A DNA stretch of 64,000 nucleotides from DASTFP01 sp963816855. Lineage in GTDB: Bacteria; Verrucomicrobiota; Verrucomicrobiia; Chthoniobacterales; Terrimicrobiaceae. Position numbers and translations under genes: made by a program. Every line of letters begins with the position of its first letter. Position 1 is the first letter of the stretch. Below the pieces are notes generated by a model, which saw only the letters and a list, made by a program, of their open reading frames with translations, made no database searches and was not told the DNA's origin. Below, piece after piece: positions 1 through 9,937 of the stretch. The DNA is taken from contig CAWFMA010000038.1 of NCBI GenBank assembly GCA_963816855.1, forward strand, positions 1 to 64,000, in the 5' to 3' direction.

Positions 1-65
1 GGCGGCGTGAGATTCCCGTGACGAACACTTTTATTTGTCTTCTCTCCTTTTAATGAATACCTGTT

Positions 66-1133
66 TTAAGAAAGCTGAGGGATGACACACTTTTGGCGCA
101 AGTCGTTGAAGAGGTTCGAAAACATATCTTCGGTATCGATGCAGGCGTGGAACCCGGCACGCCGAGCCTTGATTGTGCTGGTGATATTGTCGAACCCAGT
201 ACCGAAGATGAAGTCACCGAATCTCCAGGCCGCCACCTGCTCATAGGGGGTCGACTGAAGCCGGTACTTTCGCGTCATTTCTGCCCAGAGTTCACCCTTG
301 TCAGCCATGTACACGGCTAAAGGCATCGGCACCGGTTCAGCAACGTGCATCTCGAACATCCGGGCAATGCGGGGCCACATGAATTGCCATCGAAAGTAAT
401 CACCGTTCGTGATATTGAAGATTTCGTTCTTCGCCTCTTCTGTCTCGCCCGCCCAAGCGGTGGCGCGCGCGAGGATGTCCGCCGACGTGATCTGGTAGAG
501 TGCCCGGTGCGCCGCTTCCGTGCCAGGGAATCGCAAGGGAAGCCCAAGTTCTTTCGAAATGGCGGCATAGACAGCAATCACCATCAGTAGGTTCATGGGA
601 TTGCCGACCGCGTAGCCACAGACCGCTTCGGGCCTGAGGACGCTAAACGTCCAGCGTTTTCCCTGTTGCCGTTGACGGAGGTGATCCTCCTGGTCGTAGT
701 AGAAGTTCGGCGGCATCAGCCGGGGATCATCCTCGCGGGCGGGGGTTTTGAACGGCCCGAGATCCGCGCCGTACGCCTTGCCGCCTTGGTAAATGGTGAC
801 GTGCCGAAGGTTTGGAGCTAACTCTTCGACTGTGTCCATCAGGTTGCGCAGAAGCGCGACGTTGGCGACGCTGCGCTCGGTCGGTGTTTCTTTCTCGACA
901 TAAGCGCCGAAGACGACGTGAGTCACGTCTTTTAATACACCCAGCTTCTTGCGCGTATCTTCGGAGTTCATTAGATCGACGGAGATTGGTTGGACGTTTT
1001 CAAGCCCGACAACAGGTCGGCGCGAGACGCCGTAAATCGTGGCATCCGCCTCCTTTGAAAAATGCTCGGCTGCTCTACGGCCGATGACGCCTTGTGCTCC
1101 GGCGACCAAGACCGCTTTCTTTGCTTTCTTCAT
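66..1133 (-). CDS. PRISE-type NAD(P)-dependent SDR (epimerase/enone reductase-like)
   Basis: Extended short-chain dehydrogenase of 355 residues. The N-terminus carries the Rossmann motif GAQGVIG just after the start, and the middle carries FYYDQED, typical of the progesterone 5-beta-reductase/iridoid synthase-like (PRISE) group that reduces enones with NADPH. I start at MKKAKKAVLVAG because the eleven upstream residues are not family-like. It is the last gene of a minus-strand run with a deacetylase, another SDR and an AraC regulator, 35 bases after the deacetylase stop, so co-transcription is likely. Family is clear; the substrate is unknown. Confidence 0.85.
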   Translation of the reverse strand: MKKAKKAVLVAGAQGVIGRRAAEHFSKEADATIYGVSRRPVVGLENVQPISVDLMNSEDTRKKLGVLKDVTHVVFGAYVEKETPTERSVANVALLRNLMDTVEELAPNLRHVTIYQGGKAYGADLGPFKTPAREDDPRLMPPNFYYDQEDHLRQRQQGKRWTFSVLRPEAVCGYAVGNPMNLLMVIAVYAAISKELGLPLRFPGTEAAHRALYQITSADILARATAWAGETEEAKNEIFNITNGDYFRWQFMWPRIARMFEMHVAEPVPMPLAVYMADKGELWAEMTRKYRLQSTPYEQVAAWRFGDFIFGTGFDNITSTIKARRAGFHACIDTEDMFSNLFNDLRQKCVIPQLS

Positions 1134-1168
1134 AAAATAATTCTTTGGCGCGTGAACTAAAACCATCC

Positions 1169-2116
1169 TTAGCTCTCGTGAGGTATGTTGGGCGCTGACA
1201 AAGCCCGCTTGGCGATCTCGTCTTTGCGCATGAAGACAACCCCCTGCTGTTTCTGGGCATACTTAATAAACTCCTCTATAAGTCTAACGCGTCCGGGAAT
1301 GCCCGAGATCCGGTCATGCGTGCTGATCGACATCATGCGGCGACGGTGGGCAGCTTCTACGTAGAAGACGTCAAAATCATCCTTCAAATCTTGCAGATAG
1401 GCGGCGTTCGTCGTGGCCGGAGAATCAAAGCGCACGATGTCATTATTACGGATTGTGTAGGGGACGACGGCAAAGGGCTTGCCTTTCACCGTCACGGTAA
1501 ACGGCTCATCCCGGCTAGTGTCATCAATGTGGTAGATGAAGCCCAAGTCTTGGAGAATTCCCAGGGTATTCGGTGTACCGCGCAGCCAGAATGCATTAAA
1601 GCCAACCGGACGGGTGCCGGTGACTCTTTGGACGGTATCGATGCTGGCCTGATACCCGGCACGTTCCTGCTCGGGGGTCATGGAATACTGCGGCTCCCAC
1701 GTCTGGCCGTGTCCGGACGCTTCATGGCCGCGATCGACAATCTCTTTCGCCAGTTCGGGATGCCTTTCGACAGCCTGACCGACCATATGTGACGTCACCT
1801 TAACGCCTGTTCGATCCCAAAGATCTAGGAGGCGGGGAATGCCTTCCTTAAAGCCATACTCGTACCACTTCTGAACGGGTAAATCGGGGTATTTCGGGTC
1901 AATGGGTGGAAAGGGACTGCCGGCTCCGCGATCCGGTTGAGCTCCGGTTTCAAATTGCATGGAGATTGAAATGACAAGTCGTGCCTTGTCGGGCCAGAAG
2001 GATGGTGTCGAGGTGTCCATAGGTTCCCTTTCCTGGGCGTTGGCAGCGAGAATGGAATTGGCGCCGAAGCCGATGGCGGCGGCGGTGCTTGCGGTGATAA
2101 ACGTTCTACGGTTCAT
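1169..2116 (-). CDS. NodB-type polysaccharide deacetylase with Tat-like signal
   Basis: About 315 residues from MNRRTFITAS. The N-terminus reads as a twin-arginine-type signal (NRRTFITAS followed by an Ala-rich stretch and AANA), so export is likely. The body matches the polysaccharide deacetylase/PuuE-like fold: the HxxxxH metal motif is seen in GHEASGHGQTW, with downstream GFNAFWLRG. The first metal motif is atypical (MQFETG rather than TFDDG), which leaves the reaction uncertain (sugar deacetylation or another C-N amide hydrolysis). It lies between two SDR genes on the same strand. Confidence 0.8.
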   Translation of the reverse strand: MNRRTFITASTAAAIGFGANSILAANAQEREPMDTSTPSFWPDKARLVISISMQFETGAQPDRGAGSPFPPIDPKYPDLPVQKWYEYGFKEGIPRLLDLWDRTGVKVTSHMVGQAVERHPELAKEIVDRGHEASGHGQTWEPQYSMTPEQERAGYQASIDTVQRVTGTRPVGFNAFWLRGTPNTLGILQDLGFIYHIDDTSRDEPFTVTVKGKPFAVVPYTIRNNDIVRFDSPATTNAAYLQDLKDDFDVFYVEAAHRRRMMSISTHDRISGIPGRVRLIEEFIKYAQKQQGVVFMRKDEIAKRALSAPNIPHES

Positions 2117-2135
2117 TTTGGGCTCAGCATTGCCG

Positions 2136-2924
2136 TTAGAAACATGAGGAAACGACCCCGCCATCCACGCGGAGAGCGGCCCCGTTGATGGCTGAGGCGA
2201 CTGGACTGCAAACGAAGGTCACCAATCGAGCGATTTCATCAGGCGTCTCAAAGCGTTTGATCAACGAGCTCGGACGAACGCTCTGAAAAAATTCCTTCTC
2301 GAAGGCCTCGAACGATTGGCCGCCGCCAAGTTGCGTCACAAACCCTTCCAAGCCGGCAGAGCGCGTCGGCCCTGGAAGAATTGAGTTCACGGTGACCCCT
2401 GTCCCACCGCAATACTCCGCTAAGCCACGCGAAACCGCGAGTTGAGCCGTCTTCGTCATGCCGTAGTGAATCATTTCCTTGGGAGTAAAAATGCCGCTCT
2501 CACTGCTAATGAAAATAATTCGTCCCCAATTCCGCTGCTTCATCCCGGAGACATAAGCGCGGCTAAGGCGTACACCACTGAGCACATTGACCTCAAAGAC
2601 GTGGCGCCAATCCTCGTCGGAAATTTCATCGAAAGGCTTGGGCTCATAAATTCCGAGGTTGTTGACGAGAATGTCCACCGCGGGACAAAGCTTGATCAGG
2701 TTTTCAGTTGCCGTGGTGGTAGCCAGGTCTCCGGCAAATCCCTCGATTTTCGCCTCGGGCACAGCCTTCCGAACTTGTTCCAATGCGGAATTAACGGCTT
2801 TATCCGAACGTCCGTTCACAATCACACGAGCACCTTCCGCTGCAAGTTGGCTGGCAATGGCGAAACCGATGCCCTTGGTGGAGCCGGAAATGAGAGCTGT
2901 TTTATTAGTGAGTTCCAGATTCAT
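2136..2924 (-). CDS. SDR family oxidoreductase (FabG-like)
   Basis: Classical 262-residue short-chain dehydrogenase. Visible: cofactor motif GSTKGIGFA near the N-terminus, NNLGIYE in place of NNAG, catalytic Ser (SSESG) and the YxxxK pair in YGMTKTA, and a C-terminal INGAALRVDGG. It should oxidise or reduce an alcohol/carbonyl with NAD(P). It precedes the deacetylase by 19 bases on the same strand and follows the AraC gene after a 124-base gap that probably carries the promoter. Confidence 0.88.
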   Translation of the reverse strand: MNLELTNKTALISGSTKGIGFAIASQLAAEGARVIVNGRSDKAVNSALEQVRKAVPEAKIEGFAGDLATTTATENLIKLCPAVDILVNNLGIYEPKPFDEISDEDWRHVFEVNVLSGVRLSRAYVSGMKQRNWGRIIFISSESGIFTPKEMIHYGMTKTAQLAVSRGLAEYCGGTGVTVNSILPGPTRSAGLEGFVTQLGGGQSFEAFEKEFFQSVRPSSLIKRFETPDEIARLVTFVCSPVASAINGAALRVDGGVVSSCF

Positions 2925-3048
2925 AAGAGAGAAAGAGGTTTGGATCTACCGTAAGGCGGCCGCCTTAACTTGGCTCGTACTGCCGCCGACGATGTCGATG
3001 AGATAAGATTCCTCAATCGAGGCAAACAACCAAATACCAAACCTGGGA

Positions 3049-3948
3049 CTATCGCATGAATTTCTGGTATTTTTGGCGAATTAGGCTTCTAAGCTCCCCC
3101 GGGCTCGTCTTGAGCTCCCGTCGTGTGAAACGCGAGAAGTAGGAAGGGTCTTTGAAGCCAAGCTCATATCCGATTTCGGCCATGGTTAATTCAGAGTGCA
3201 AGAGGAGTCGTTTGGCTTCCAAAATACGGCGTGTTCGAATCAGGTCTCCCGCCGTCAACCCGGTTTCAAGCCGAAGAGACTCGTTCAAATGGCTGGTCGT
3301 AACACCCAGGGCTTGCGCGTAATCACGGACCGACGTTGATGTACGGAACGATCTCTCAACTGCCTGGCGAAATCGTCTTACCAAGCTAACTGCCGCAAAT
3401 GGAGCGGGCGAGGCGGCTGCATATAAACGAGACAGATGGACCAAAAGCGAGCGGAGTTGATGGCGAATCATTTCGACTGCGAGCTTCTCATGCCTTTCGA
3501 ATTCGCAATTAATGTCCCGGAATAGACCTTGGGCCTGCGCCCCCTGTTTCGGCTCTAGGTGAATCACCGAAGAGATTCCACCTCCGAATATAAAGGGATA
3601 ATCAAATAGGGTGCTGCCGGGTGGTGGCCCCGCGCCATCAAAAAATTCCTGAGTAAAAGCAATATAGAGGCCAGTCATTTTATTTGCCTGCCAGGCGTGA
3701 ACGCGACCGGGCCCGATGGCGACCAGTGATCTTCCCGAGAGAGGACAATTGTCAAAATCAATCAACACTGAACCCTGACCCTGCAACAAAAAGAGTTCTA
3801 CGTAATCGTGCCGATGGACTTCCATCCGTTTATGGCGGATGCTGACGCAATCTTCGAACGCTTCGACGAAGATCCCGTGTTGAAGAAATGGGGAAGAACC
3901 GAAATCCTTCAAAGGTATCAGCGGTACACTCTTTTTTGAGATTCTCAT
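3049..3948 (-). CDS. AraC-family transcriptional regulator
   Basis: 299 residues. An N-terminal cupin-like sensor domain (HRHDYVELFLLQGQGSV) is followed by a C-terminal pair of helix-turn-helix motifs (SVRDYAQALGVTTSHLN and MAEIGYELGFKDPSYFSRF) of the AraC/XylS type. A GGGAG ribosome site precedes the ATG by about six bases. It is the upstream gene of the SDR/deacetylase run on the same strand and is the obvious candidate regulator of it; the effector is unknown. Confidence 0.9.
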   Translation of the reverse strand: MRISKKSVPLIPLKDFGSSPFLQHGIFVEAFEDCVSIRHKRMEVHRHDYVELFLLQGQGSVLIDFDNCPLSGRSLVAIGPGRVHAWQANKMTGLYIAFTQEFFDGAGPPPGSTLFDYPFIFGGGISSVIHLEPKQGAQAQGLFRDINCEFERHEKLAVEMIRHQLRSLLVHLSRLYAAASPAPFAAVSLVRRFRQAVERSFRTSTSVRDYAQALGVTTSHLNESLRLETGLTAGDLIRTRRILEAKRLLLHSELTMAEIGYELGFKDPSYFSRFTRRELKTSPGELRSLIRQKYQKFMR

Positions 3949-4999
3949 GTCAGCTCCCTTTTAAGGGCCGCCGGTAGCAATTGAACGAAAAGTTACTTTA
4001 AGCGCAAACAATGCAGTGCAAATGCGGGTCGTGCTGTCTTGAATCTCAGTGCCTTAAAGGCGGAGCAGACGAAAGGAGACGACTTGATGACTGTAGACTT
4101 CTTTTTGCACCTACGGACGGAATGTTTGACTCCGGCTTGTTGTGTTTCACCCCAAATCAACACCCTTTCTTGGACTAAGGAAGTGAAGGCCGAGTTTTCG
4201 GCAAAGTGAGCAAGTGAAAGAGCCACCGGTCAGGCAGCTCTTCCTATCGATGCCCACCACCGAAGCGACCCCCGTGGTGACCCCCGCCCGCTGAGGGGCT
4301 TGGTGCAATCGTGCCGGACATGGCAAAGCTTCGAACCGTACCGAAACTTCGCCCCATTGAACTTATCTGTGGTGTTGCCGAGAACTGTTGCCCGCTTCGT
4401 CCAGTTCAGGCGCCGTAGCAAGCCAAATCCAAGGACGTTGATCACGAGAAAATCGACTCCGGCTTCATCCTGCAATCTGGTTCCGCTGAGCGTCGTCTTC
4501 GTATCACAATCTCCCGTCCATTCGTAAAACAAGCGAAGCGCGAGAGATCCCTCGCGTCCTGCGCTTCGTGCCATCGTGACCGCCACGACGGGCTTTTTGC
4601 CCGCCAACCAGCGCATCGTTCTCTTCCTCTCGCAATCCCCGACGAAGGTGTACCAAACGCTCTCTCCTAGCCCGCCAATAGTCGCCGGCCTCCAAAAGGC
4701 GGCGATTGCAGACGCCACTCAACAGAAAGGCGACACGATAGCAAAGCCGCTCTGCGATGTAAAACACGGTCATGCCGACTTGCTCCCGCACGCTGCCCGG
4801 CTCCCAAGGTTCACGGTCCGTGTCGGCAGACGATGGGCTGCCCGTCTGTTCCTTATTTTTCATGGGCGAATTCGCAACCGGGGCGTCGTGAGCCCAAGAT
4901 CAGATTTTGCGGCCCAGCAGTGCGGCTGCGGACGATTGAGAAGATAGGCTATTTATTCAAAGAAGCAAGCAGGATCGGGAGCGCCGATTCTGGGAGACA
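3949..4999. other. Gene-poor stretch beside ISKra4 element
   Basis: About 1 kb between the AraC gene and the left end of the ISKra4 element. Several overlapping open frames of 60-160 codons exist on both strands, but none has a recognisable domain or a credible start, and their codon use looks like antisense noise. The GC-rich part from about 4230 to 4860 may be debris of an old gene that I cannot identify. Confidence 0.4.
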
Positions 5000-5014
5000 G
5001 GGAAAAACCGGGTG

Positions 5015-6410
5015 CTACGCCGCCTTCGCATCGCATGTTTCGTCCATTCCTGGGTACCAACGCGACAGCGTAGAGCGCCAGTCTTCGTTCAAAACGCGGG
5101 TCCGCACTTGCAGTAAAAGGTGGGCCCCGCGGTCGGTCCACCGCATCTGCTGTTTCTTAACAAATCGCTTGCTCAGAACCTGATTGATGGCTGACTCAAC
5201 GAAGGCTGTCGAAATGGTCTCTCCGTGTCGGTAACGATCGCCGTAGTTCGGAATGAATGGTCGGTTGGCAGTGATGTAAGTCCCGAATTCTCGAACCGCT
5301 TTCAGCAACTTTCGTTGCTCTTGCCTATTCTCTTCGAGGTCCAAAGCAAATTCCAGATCTTCCACAATCTGGAGCGCTTTGTGGACATCCCCGTGCCAGA
5401 GATTCCATTTGAGGCGTTCGAGGTCTTTTTCTATTTCGACGCTCAAATTGGGTTGGTCATCAGCCTCGATGCTCTTGGCCAACTGGCTCATTACCGTCAG
5501 CCTCATCGAAATGTGGAACCAGTCCAGAAGATGCTCGGCCTGTGGGTTCAGATACATTTGGAGATCGCGGACCGTGTCGCCGCCGTCTGACAAGAACGTG
5601 ACCGTTTGGTTCATCTGCATTCCTTGGGACTTGAGCATCTCGAACAAACGGCGTTTGGGCTTGTTGTCGTAGCGACTTACAAATCCGAAGCACTTCGAAG
5701 ATTCGCCGTCCTCGGCCATACTCTTACCCACGATCACCTCGAACCATCCTTCGGTTCGCGACTGCTGGTCTTTTGCGTGGACATAACCGCCGTCGATTCC
5801 AACGATGAGCGGTGCGGCTGGATCCGGCAGCTGGTCCCAGTCTCGCTGGCAACCACCAATGAACATGTCCTGCTCTTCCCCCAATTCGTCTTCTAACCGT
5901 TGGGCCGTTTGTCCTACCCGCTGCCTGATCGCTGTCGTGCTCAGGTCCAGGCTGATCGGAAGCACCTCCTTCAAGAGTTCGACTGTGAGCCCGTAAGATA
6001 CCAGCGCGGCAAACTTGGTCTCAAGATATGCCAGCTCTGGAGAAGTGCGCTCCTGCAACAGGTCAGCTAACGGACTTAAGCTTTTCCGCTCATCCGACTG
6101 GCACTGGCAGTGATAAAGCCGTGGACTCTCCACCCTCAACTTGCCAAAGGGCGTGCGAAAAACAATCTGATGACGACCTTTGCAAACGTTCATGGCCGCA
6201 ACGGGAGCACATGCGCTGTTGGGCAATAAACTCTACGGCTTGCTGCTCGACTACTGTTTGCTCTATCCCGGCGAGAATCGATCGCGCTTCTGCCAACGTC
6301 AGCCCGAGCGTCTCCGGTCGTAGGGCGCCGCGATCCAGATGCGCCACTTCCTGGACCACCTCGGGTTGACCCTCATCTGACTCAACCGTGATTTGGATTT
6401 TAATCTTCAT
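5015..6410 (-). pseudogene. ISKra4-family transposase, split by +1 frame change
   Basis: The N-terminal part (from 6410) ends in a zinc-finger-like CSRCGHERL. The rest continues in the next frame as KGRHQIVFRTPFGKLRVES, then a DDE-type core with GIDGGYVHAK, LSDGGDTVRDL, DWFHISMRL and a C-terminal ESAINQVLSKRF. The frames join near 6180-6190, where CGTTTGCAAAGG can be read with one base skipped. Frame changes are suspected in some members of this family, so programmed frameshifting is possible; a mutation is equally possible. It starts 12 bases after the stop of the upstream passenger gene, suggesting one transcript. Confidence 0.8.
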
Positions 6411-6422
6411 CGCCGCCTTTGC

Positions 6423-7106
6423 CTATTCCGAGATGCACATTTTGTTGTCTTCCGCCCATTGCTTCAGCCGCCGATTGATCCTTCGCCGGTCAAAGTCGTC
6501 GGGCTGGAACCGCTGGTAGGTCTCTAATCGATCAATGGCCTCCTCAAGAGCATCAACGTCCCCGAGAACATCTCGAACCTTCTCCTGACGTTGAGCGTCA
6601 AGAACACGGCCCACAGCATCCGCAATCAGCTGGAGTTCATCCAGGGGCGGATTCCAGCGGTGGTCGTCCATCCTGTCCATATAGGCCTCCGGCCCACCGC
6701 AATCTTCGGGCGGTGACGCGCACGCCCCAGCAATGCACACGGGGTTCTTCTTTCCCTCGATAGGTGCTACGCTTTCGAATCGAATCTGATGCTGCCACAG
6801 ATCAACGAAATCATACTCATAAAGAAACCGTTCATTAGTCCGGAACCGAAATTGGGATAAAACCACTTTTCTGGCGTCGGTCGTGAACCCGAAGCCGCCC
6901 AACCGACTCATACCGTACGCCTTGCCGCGAATTAAGAAGCGGTGAAGGTGAAAGTCGCTCCAATCGAATGTGATCTGGAGAAGCTCGTGCAACATGGCGA
7001 TGCTGATATCGCTACGCACGTGTAGGCGCCGCCAGACAGGCGGGTTGATATGAAGGAGCAGGATGTGGAGTTGGTAAATGTCAGCGGGTCCATTTGGCAG
7101 AAACAT
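6423..7106 (-). CDS. Plasmid pRiA4b ORF-3-like protein (IS passenger)
   Basis: 227 residues, recognisable as the pRiA4b ORF-3 family: YQLHILLLHINPPVWRRLHV at the start, then ITFDWSDFHLHRFLIRGKAYG, then the typical NPVCIAGACASPPEDCGGP Cys/Pro segment (each motif given in part). Function of the family is not established. The gene is inside the ISKra4 inverted ends and immediately upstream of the transposase, so here it behaves as an IS passenger or accessory protein. Confidence 0.85.
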   Translation of the reverse strand: MFLPNGPADIYQLHILLLHINPPVWRRLHVRSDISIAMLHELLQITFDWSDFHLHRFLIRGKAYGMSRLGGFGFTTDARKVVLSQFRFRTNERFLYEYDFVDLWQHQIRFESVAPIEGKKNPVCIAGACASPPEDCGGPEAYMDRMDDHRWNPPLDELQLIADAVGRVLDAQRQEKVRDVLGDVDALEEAIDRLETYQRFQPDDFDRRRINRRLKQWAEDNKMCISE

Positions 7107-7152
7107 GGACCAAGATTACCAGTCGGTGCCCTCTCAGCCCCCGGTTTTTCCC

Positions 7153-7395
7153 GGTCCTCGTATGAGCGCACTTGGACAAGGTTTCTTGCCGAAGGCCGGC
7201 ATTACGCAGCCGCTGCACCCGCATTTGTTCCGCCATCAGATGCTGACCTACCTGACGTCCAAGGGCCTCTCCGACGCACAGATTCAGCTGATATCGGGCC
7301 ACGAAAGCAAAAAGAGCCTTGAGGTCTACCAACACCTGTCACTCGAATCGGTCGATAAGGCGTACCAGGATGCGGTCCAGAGCGTGGGGATCTAA
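7153..7395 (+). pseudogene. Tyrosine recombinase (integrase), C-terminal remnant
   Basis: Only the end of the catalytic domain survives: HPHLFRHQMLTYLTSKGL carries the HxxR box, LISGHESKKSLEVYQHL carries the second His and the Tyr nucleophile, and DAVQSVGI ends the protein. Everything upstream has been replaced by the ISKra4 right end, and the missing half is not found on the left side of the IS. So the gene was truncated by the insertion plus a deletion. Confidence 0.8.
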
Positions 7396-7567
7396 ATCTA
7401 AAGGGATTTCTGTGGGACTTTACGTACCTTTGTTGGGCTAACCCCTATTATGTCGTGGAGGTTTTTTGGTCTGCTGAGTCAAATATATTGTTACCAAAAC
7501 TTACACTCACACAACAAACGCTCCGACTAACTCTCCCCCGGCCCGAAAAGCGGACCCGTCCAAGTGG

Positions 7568-8584
7568 TCAGGGCTGGATGCGTTCGCCTTCGCGGTCGAA
7601 GTAAAGCGGGTGGCGGAGATTCAATCCGACTTCGTCGCCGGTGCTAAGAGTTGATTCCGGCGGAACGAGCACGAGAACCTGCGTTCCCTTGACGTCGATG
7701 AGAAGGTTGGATTGGTTCCCGAGGTGTTCGGCGAGGACAACTCGGCCGTCTGCTTTTCCATTTTGACCCCGGGAGATGGTAATATGTTCGGTGCGCGCGC
7801 CGAACGTCACGGTGTTCGGCGGCTTCGGTTCCGCGGGCATGAGTTCAGCCGGGATGAGGTTGATGGCGGGCTGGCCGAGCTTGAGCGCAGCGTAAATGTT
7901 GCGCGGCCTTTCATAGATCTCGCGCGGGCTGCCTTGTTGGACGAGCTGCCCTTCGCGCAGGATGCCGATGCGATCTGCCAGCGTCATCGCTTCGACTGCG
8001 TCGTGGGTCACATACAGAATGGTGGCGCCCATGTCTCGCTGGATGCGCTTGATCTCGAGCCGGAGGTCAACCCGCAGCTTGGCGTCGAGTGAGGAGAGCG
8101 GTTCGTCCATAAGGTAGATGTTCGGCTCGCGGATAAGCGCGCGTCCAATCGCGACGCGCTGCATTTCGCCGCCCGAAAGCCGCGTGGAACGGTTCTGCAG
8201 CTTGTGATCGATGCGAACCATCTTCGCGACGCGCTCGACGCGTTGAGCGATTTCAGCCGCAGGCATTTTGCGGCTGGGAGCGCGCAGCGGGAAGGCGAGA
8301 TTTTCATAAACGCTCAAGTGCGGATAGAGCGAATATTGTTGGAAAACGAAGGAAACGTCCCGCTGCGCCGGAGCATCTGCGGTGGCGTCCTGCCCAGCTA
8401 TGATAATGGTCCCCTCTTCCGGTTTCTCCAGTCCCGCGATCAGTCGCAAGGTGGTCGTTTTACCTGCGCCGGTCGGTCCGAGCAGCACGAAGAACTCGCC
8501 ATCGCGAATCGTGAGATCGAGTTCCGAAATGGCCGTGGTACGGCCGAAACGTTTCGAGACCTTTTTGAGTGTGACTTCCGCCAT
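7568..8584 (-). CDS. ABC transporter ATP-binding protein (carbohydrate/polyol type, second ATPase)
   Basis: 338 residues. Walker A GPTGAGKTT, signature LSGGEMQRVAIGRAL, Walker B YLMDEPLSSLDAK and switch His VTHD are all present, followed by the C-terminal TOBE-like regulatory part found in MalK-type subunits. It is the last gene of the importer cluster, seven bases after the first ATPase gene. Two distinct ATPase genes per importer is the arrangement of the rhizobial glycerol (Glp) ABC system, which supports a polyol-type substrate. Confidence 0.92.
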   Translation of the reverse strand: MAEVTLKKVSKRFGRTTAISELDLTIRDGEFFVLLGPTGAGKTTTLRLIAGLEKPEEGTIIIAGQDATADAPAQRDVSFVFQQYSLYPHLSVYENLAFPLRAPSRKMPAAEIAQRVERVAKMVRIDHKLQNRSTRLSGGEMQRVAIGRALIREPNIYLMDEPLSSLDAKLRVDLRLEIKRIQRDMGATILYVTHDAVEAMTLADRIGILREGQLVQQGSPREIYERPRNIYAALKLGQPAINLIPAELMPAEPKPPNTVTFGARTEHITISRGQNGKADGRVVLAEHLGNQSNLLIDVKGTQVLVLVPPESTLSTGDEVGLNLRHPLYFDREGERIQP

Positions 8585-8590
8585 GGGCGC

Positions 8591-9676
8591 CTATTCGTCG
8601 TGGAGAGCGGTCCGAACGGCCCGGCCGCTGGATTCGTGAAAGACCGACAAACGGCTGGAAAGAAAGCGCAGCCCGACATTGTCACCGATCTCGACAGGCT
8701 CACTCGATGAAATCCGCGCTTTGACAACGCCTTGGGGAGTATCCATCGTCAGAATCTGCGTCGTGCCGAGATATTCGACACCAGAAACTCTGCCCCGCAG
8801 GTCAGAGGCCGGATCGAGTCGGACATGTTCGGGCCGGACACCAAGGAGAAAATTGTCTGCGGCGAAGCCTTCGCGCACTTCGGGGATTGGCACTTGGGCA
8901 CCATTGACCTGCACGCTTTTGTCGCCGGGTCGCAATTCACCATGAAACTTCAAAAAGCTCATGGGCGGCGAACCAATGAAATCCGCCACAAAGACAGACG
9001 CCGGTTTGTCGTAAACTTCCTGAGGCGGGCCGAGCTGTTCCATCACGCCCTGGTTCATGACCGCAATTCTGTCGGCCATGGCCATCGCCTCCATCTGATC
9101 GTGCGTGACATACACCGTCGTCGCGTCGATGCGATCGTGTAAGGTGCGCAGTTCGTTGATCATGAGATCGCGAAACTCCGTGTCGAGCGTGCCGAGCGGT
9201 TCGTCCATGAGGAAGGCTTTCGGGCGGCGTACGATCGCGCGACCCAACGCGACCCGCTGGCGGTCGCCGCCGGCGAGACCGGAAACGGATTTGCCGAGCA
9301 GATGGTCGATTCGCAATAGCTGCGCCGTTTCCTCCACTCTCTTCCGAATCTCCGAGCGGGAAAAGCCGGAACATTTAAGCGGGAAAGCGATGTTGTTGCG
9401 GGTGCTCATGTGCGGGTAGAGCGCGAACATTTGGAAAACGAAGGCAATGTCGCGCCTGCCCGCCCGCTCAAATGTCACATCCTCGCCGTCGAGCAGAATG
9501 GTGCCCGAGGTGGGCAGTTCCAATCCCGCAATCATCCGCAAGGTTGTCGTTTTGCCGCAACCGGACGGTCCCAGGAGGACGAAGAACTCGCCGTGTTGCA
9601 CGGTAAAATCCGAGCCATTGACGGCGACGAAGTCGTCGAAGCGTTTGTGCAGAGCGGAAACCTGGATCGATGCCAT
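8591..9676 (-). CDS. ABC transporter ATP-binding protein (carbohydrate/polyol type, first ATPase)
   Basis: 361 residues, MalK-like. Walker A GPSGCGKTT, Walker B FLMDEPLGTLD and switch VTHDQMEAM are normal. The signature is LAGGDRQRVALGRA rather than LSGGQ, a deviation its partner does not share. The two subunits probably form a heterodimer with unequal ATP sites. It starts four bases after the small membrane gene, so the cluster is tightly coupled. Confidence 0.92.
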   Translation of the reverse strand: MASIQVSALHKRFDDFVAVNGSDFTVQHGEFFVLLGPSGCGKTTTLRMIAGLELPTSGTILLDGEDVTFERAGRRDIAFVFQMFALYPHMSTRNNIAFPLKCSGFSRSEIRKRVEETAQLLRIDHLLGKSVSGLAGGDRQRVALGRAIVRRPKAFLMDEPLGTLDTEFRDLMINELRTLHDRIDATTVYVTHDQMEAMAMADRIAVMNQGVMEQLGPPQEVYDKPASVFVADFIGSPPMSFLKFHGELRPGDKSVQVNGAQVPIPEVREGFAADNFLLGVRPEHVRLDPASDLRGRVSGVEYLGTTQILTMDTPQGVVKARISSSEPVEIGDNVGLRFLSSRLSVFHESSGRAVRTALHDE

Positions 9677-9679
9677 GCT

Positions 9680-9931
9680 TTATTCCGGAAAATGACTAAC
9701 GACGATGAACATCACCGTTCCGATCAGAATTGTAATGAACGAGTAGGCGTAAAGCGAAAGGGAGAAGGGTTGCATGAGCAGGAAGGCTCCGGCGAGGATG
9801 AGAAAGCTGGCAACATTTTCCATGCGGCCACGGCGCAAAGGCTTTGGCCATTTCCGCCCTGCCTCCGGCGAGGCCGCCAGGATTGGAACTGCAGATACAG
9901 ACGGAAGAATATTTCGCCTCTCACGCTTCAT
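9680..9931 (-). CDS. Small membrane protein of the ABC importer cluster
   Basis: 83 residues with two hydrophobic segments (FLILAGAFLLM and SFITILIGTVMFIVVSHF) behind a basic N-terminus. It sits six bases after a permease stop and four bases before an ATPase start, so it is part of the operon. Its place matches the short DUF2160-like membrane protein that accompanies the two-ATPase glycerol importers. I infer the relationship from position and size, not from strong sequence similarity. Confidence 0.65.
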   Translation of the reverse strand: MKRERRNILPSVSAVPILAASPEAGRKWPKPLRRGRMENVASFLILAGAFLLMQPFSLSLYAYSFITILIGTVMFIVVSHFPE

Positions 9932-9937
9932 GGCGAA

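Larger units (their letters stand above)
5000..7152 (-). mobile_element. ISKra4-family insertion sequence with passenger gene
   Basis: Bounded by matching inverted ends: GGGAAAAACCGGGTGCT at 5000-5016 and, on the other strand, GGGAAAAACCGGGGGCT at 7136-7152 (16 of 17 match). Between them, all on the minus strand, lie a pRiA4b ORF-3-like gene and then a transposase split in two frames. The left end overlaps the transposase stop codon. The right end abuts a truncated tyrosine recombinase. I see no clear target duplication. The ends are seen directly; the exact terminal base is uncertain by a few positions. Confidence 0.8.

Noticed and set aside
4230..4718. 162-codon minus-strand frame
   Set aside because: No domain, no ribosome site and no support from neighbours. 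I list the stretch as gene-poor.
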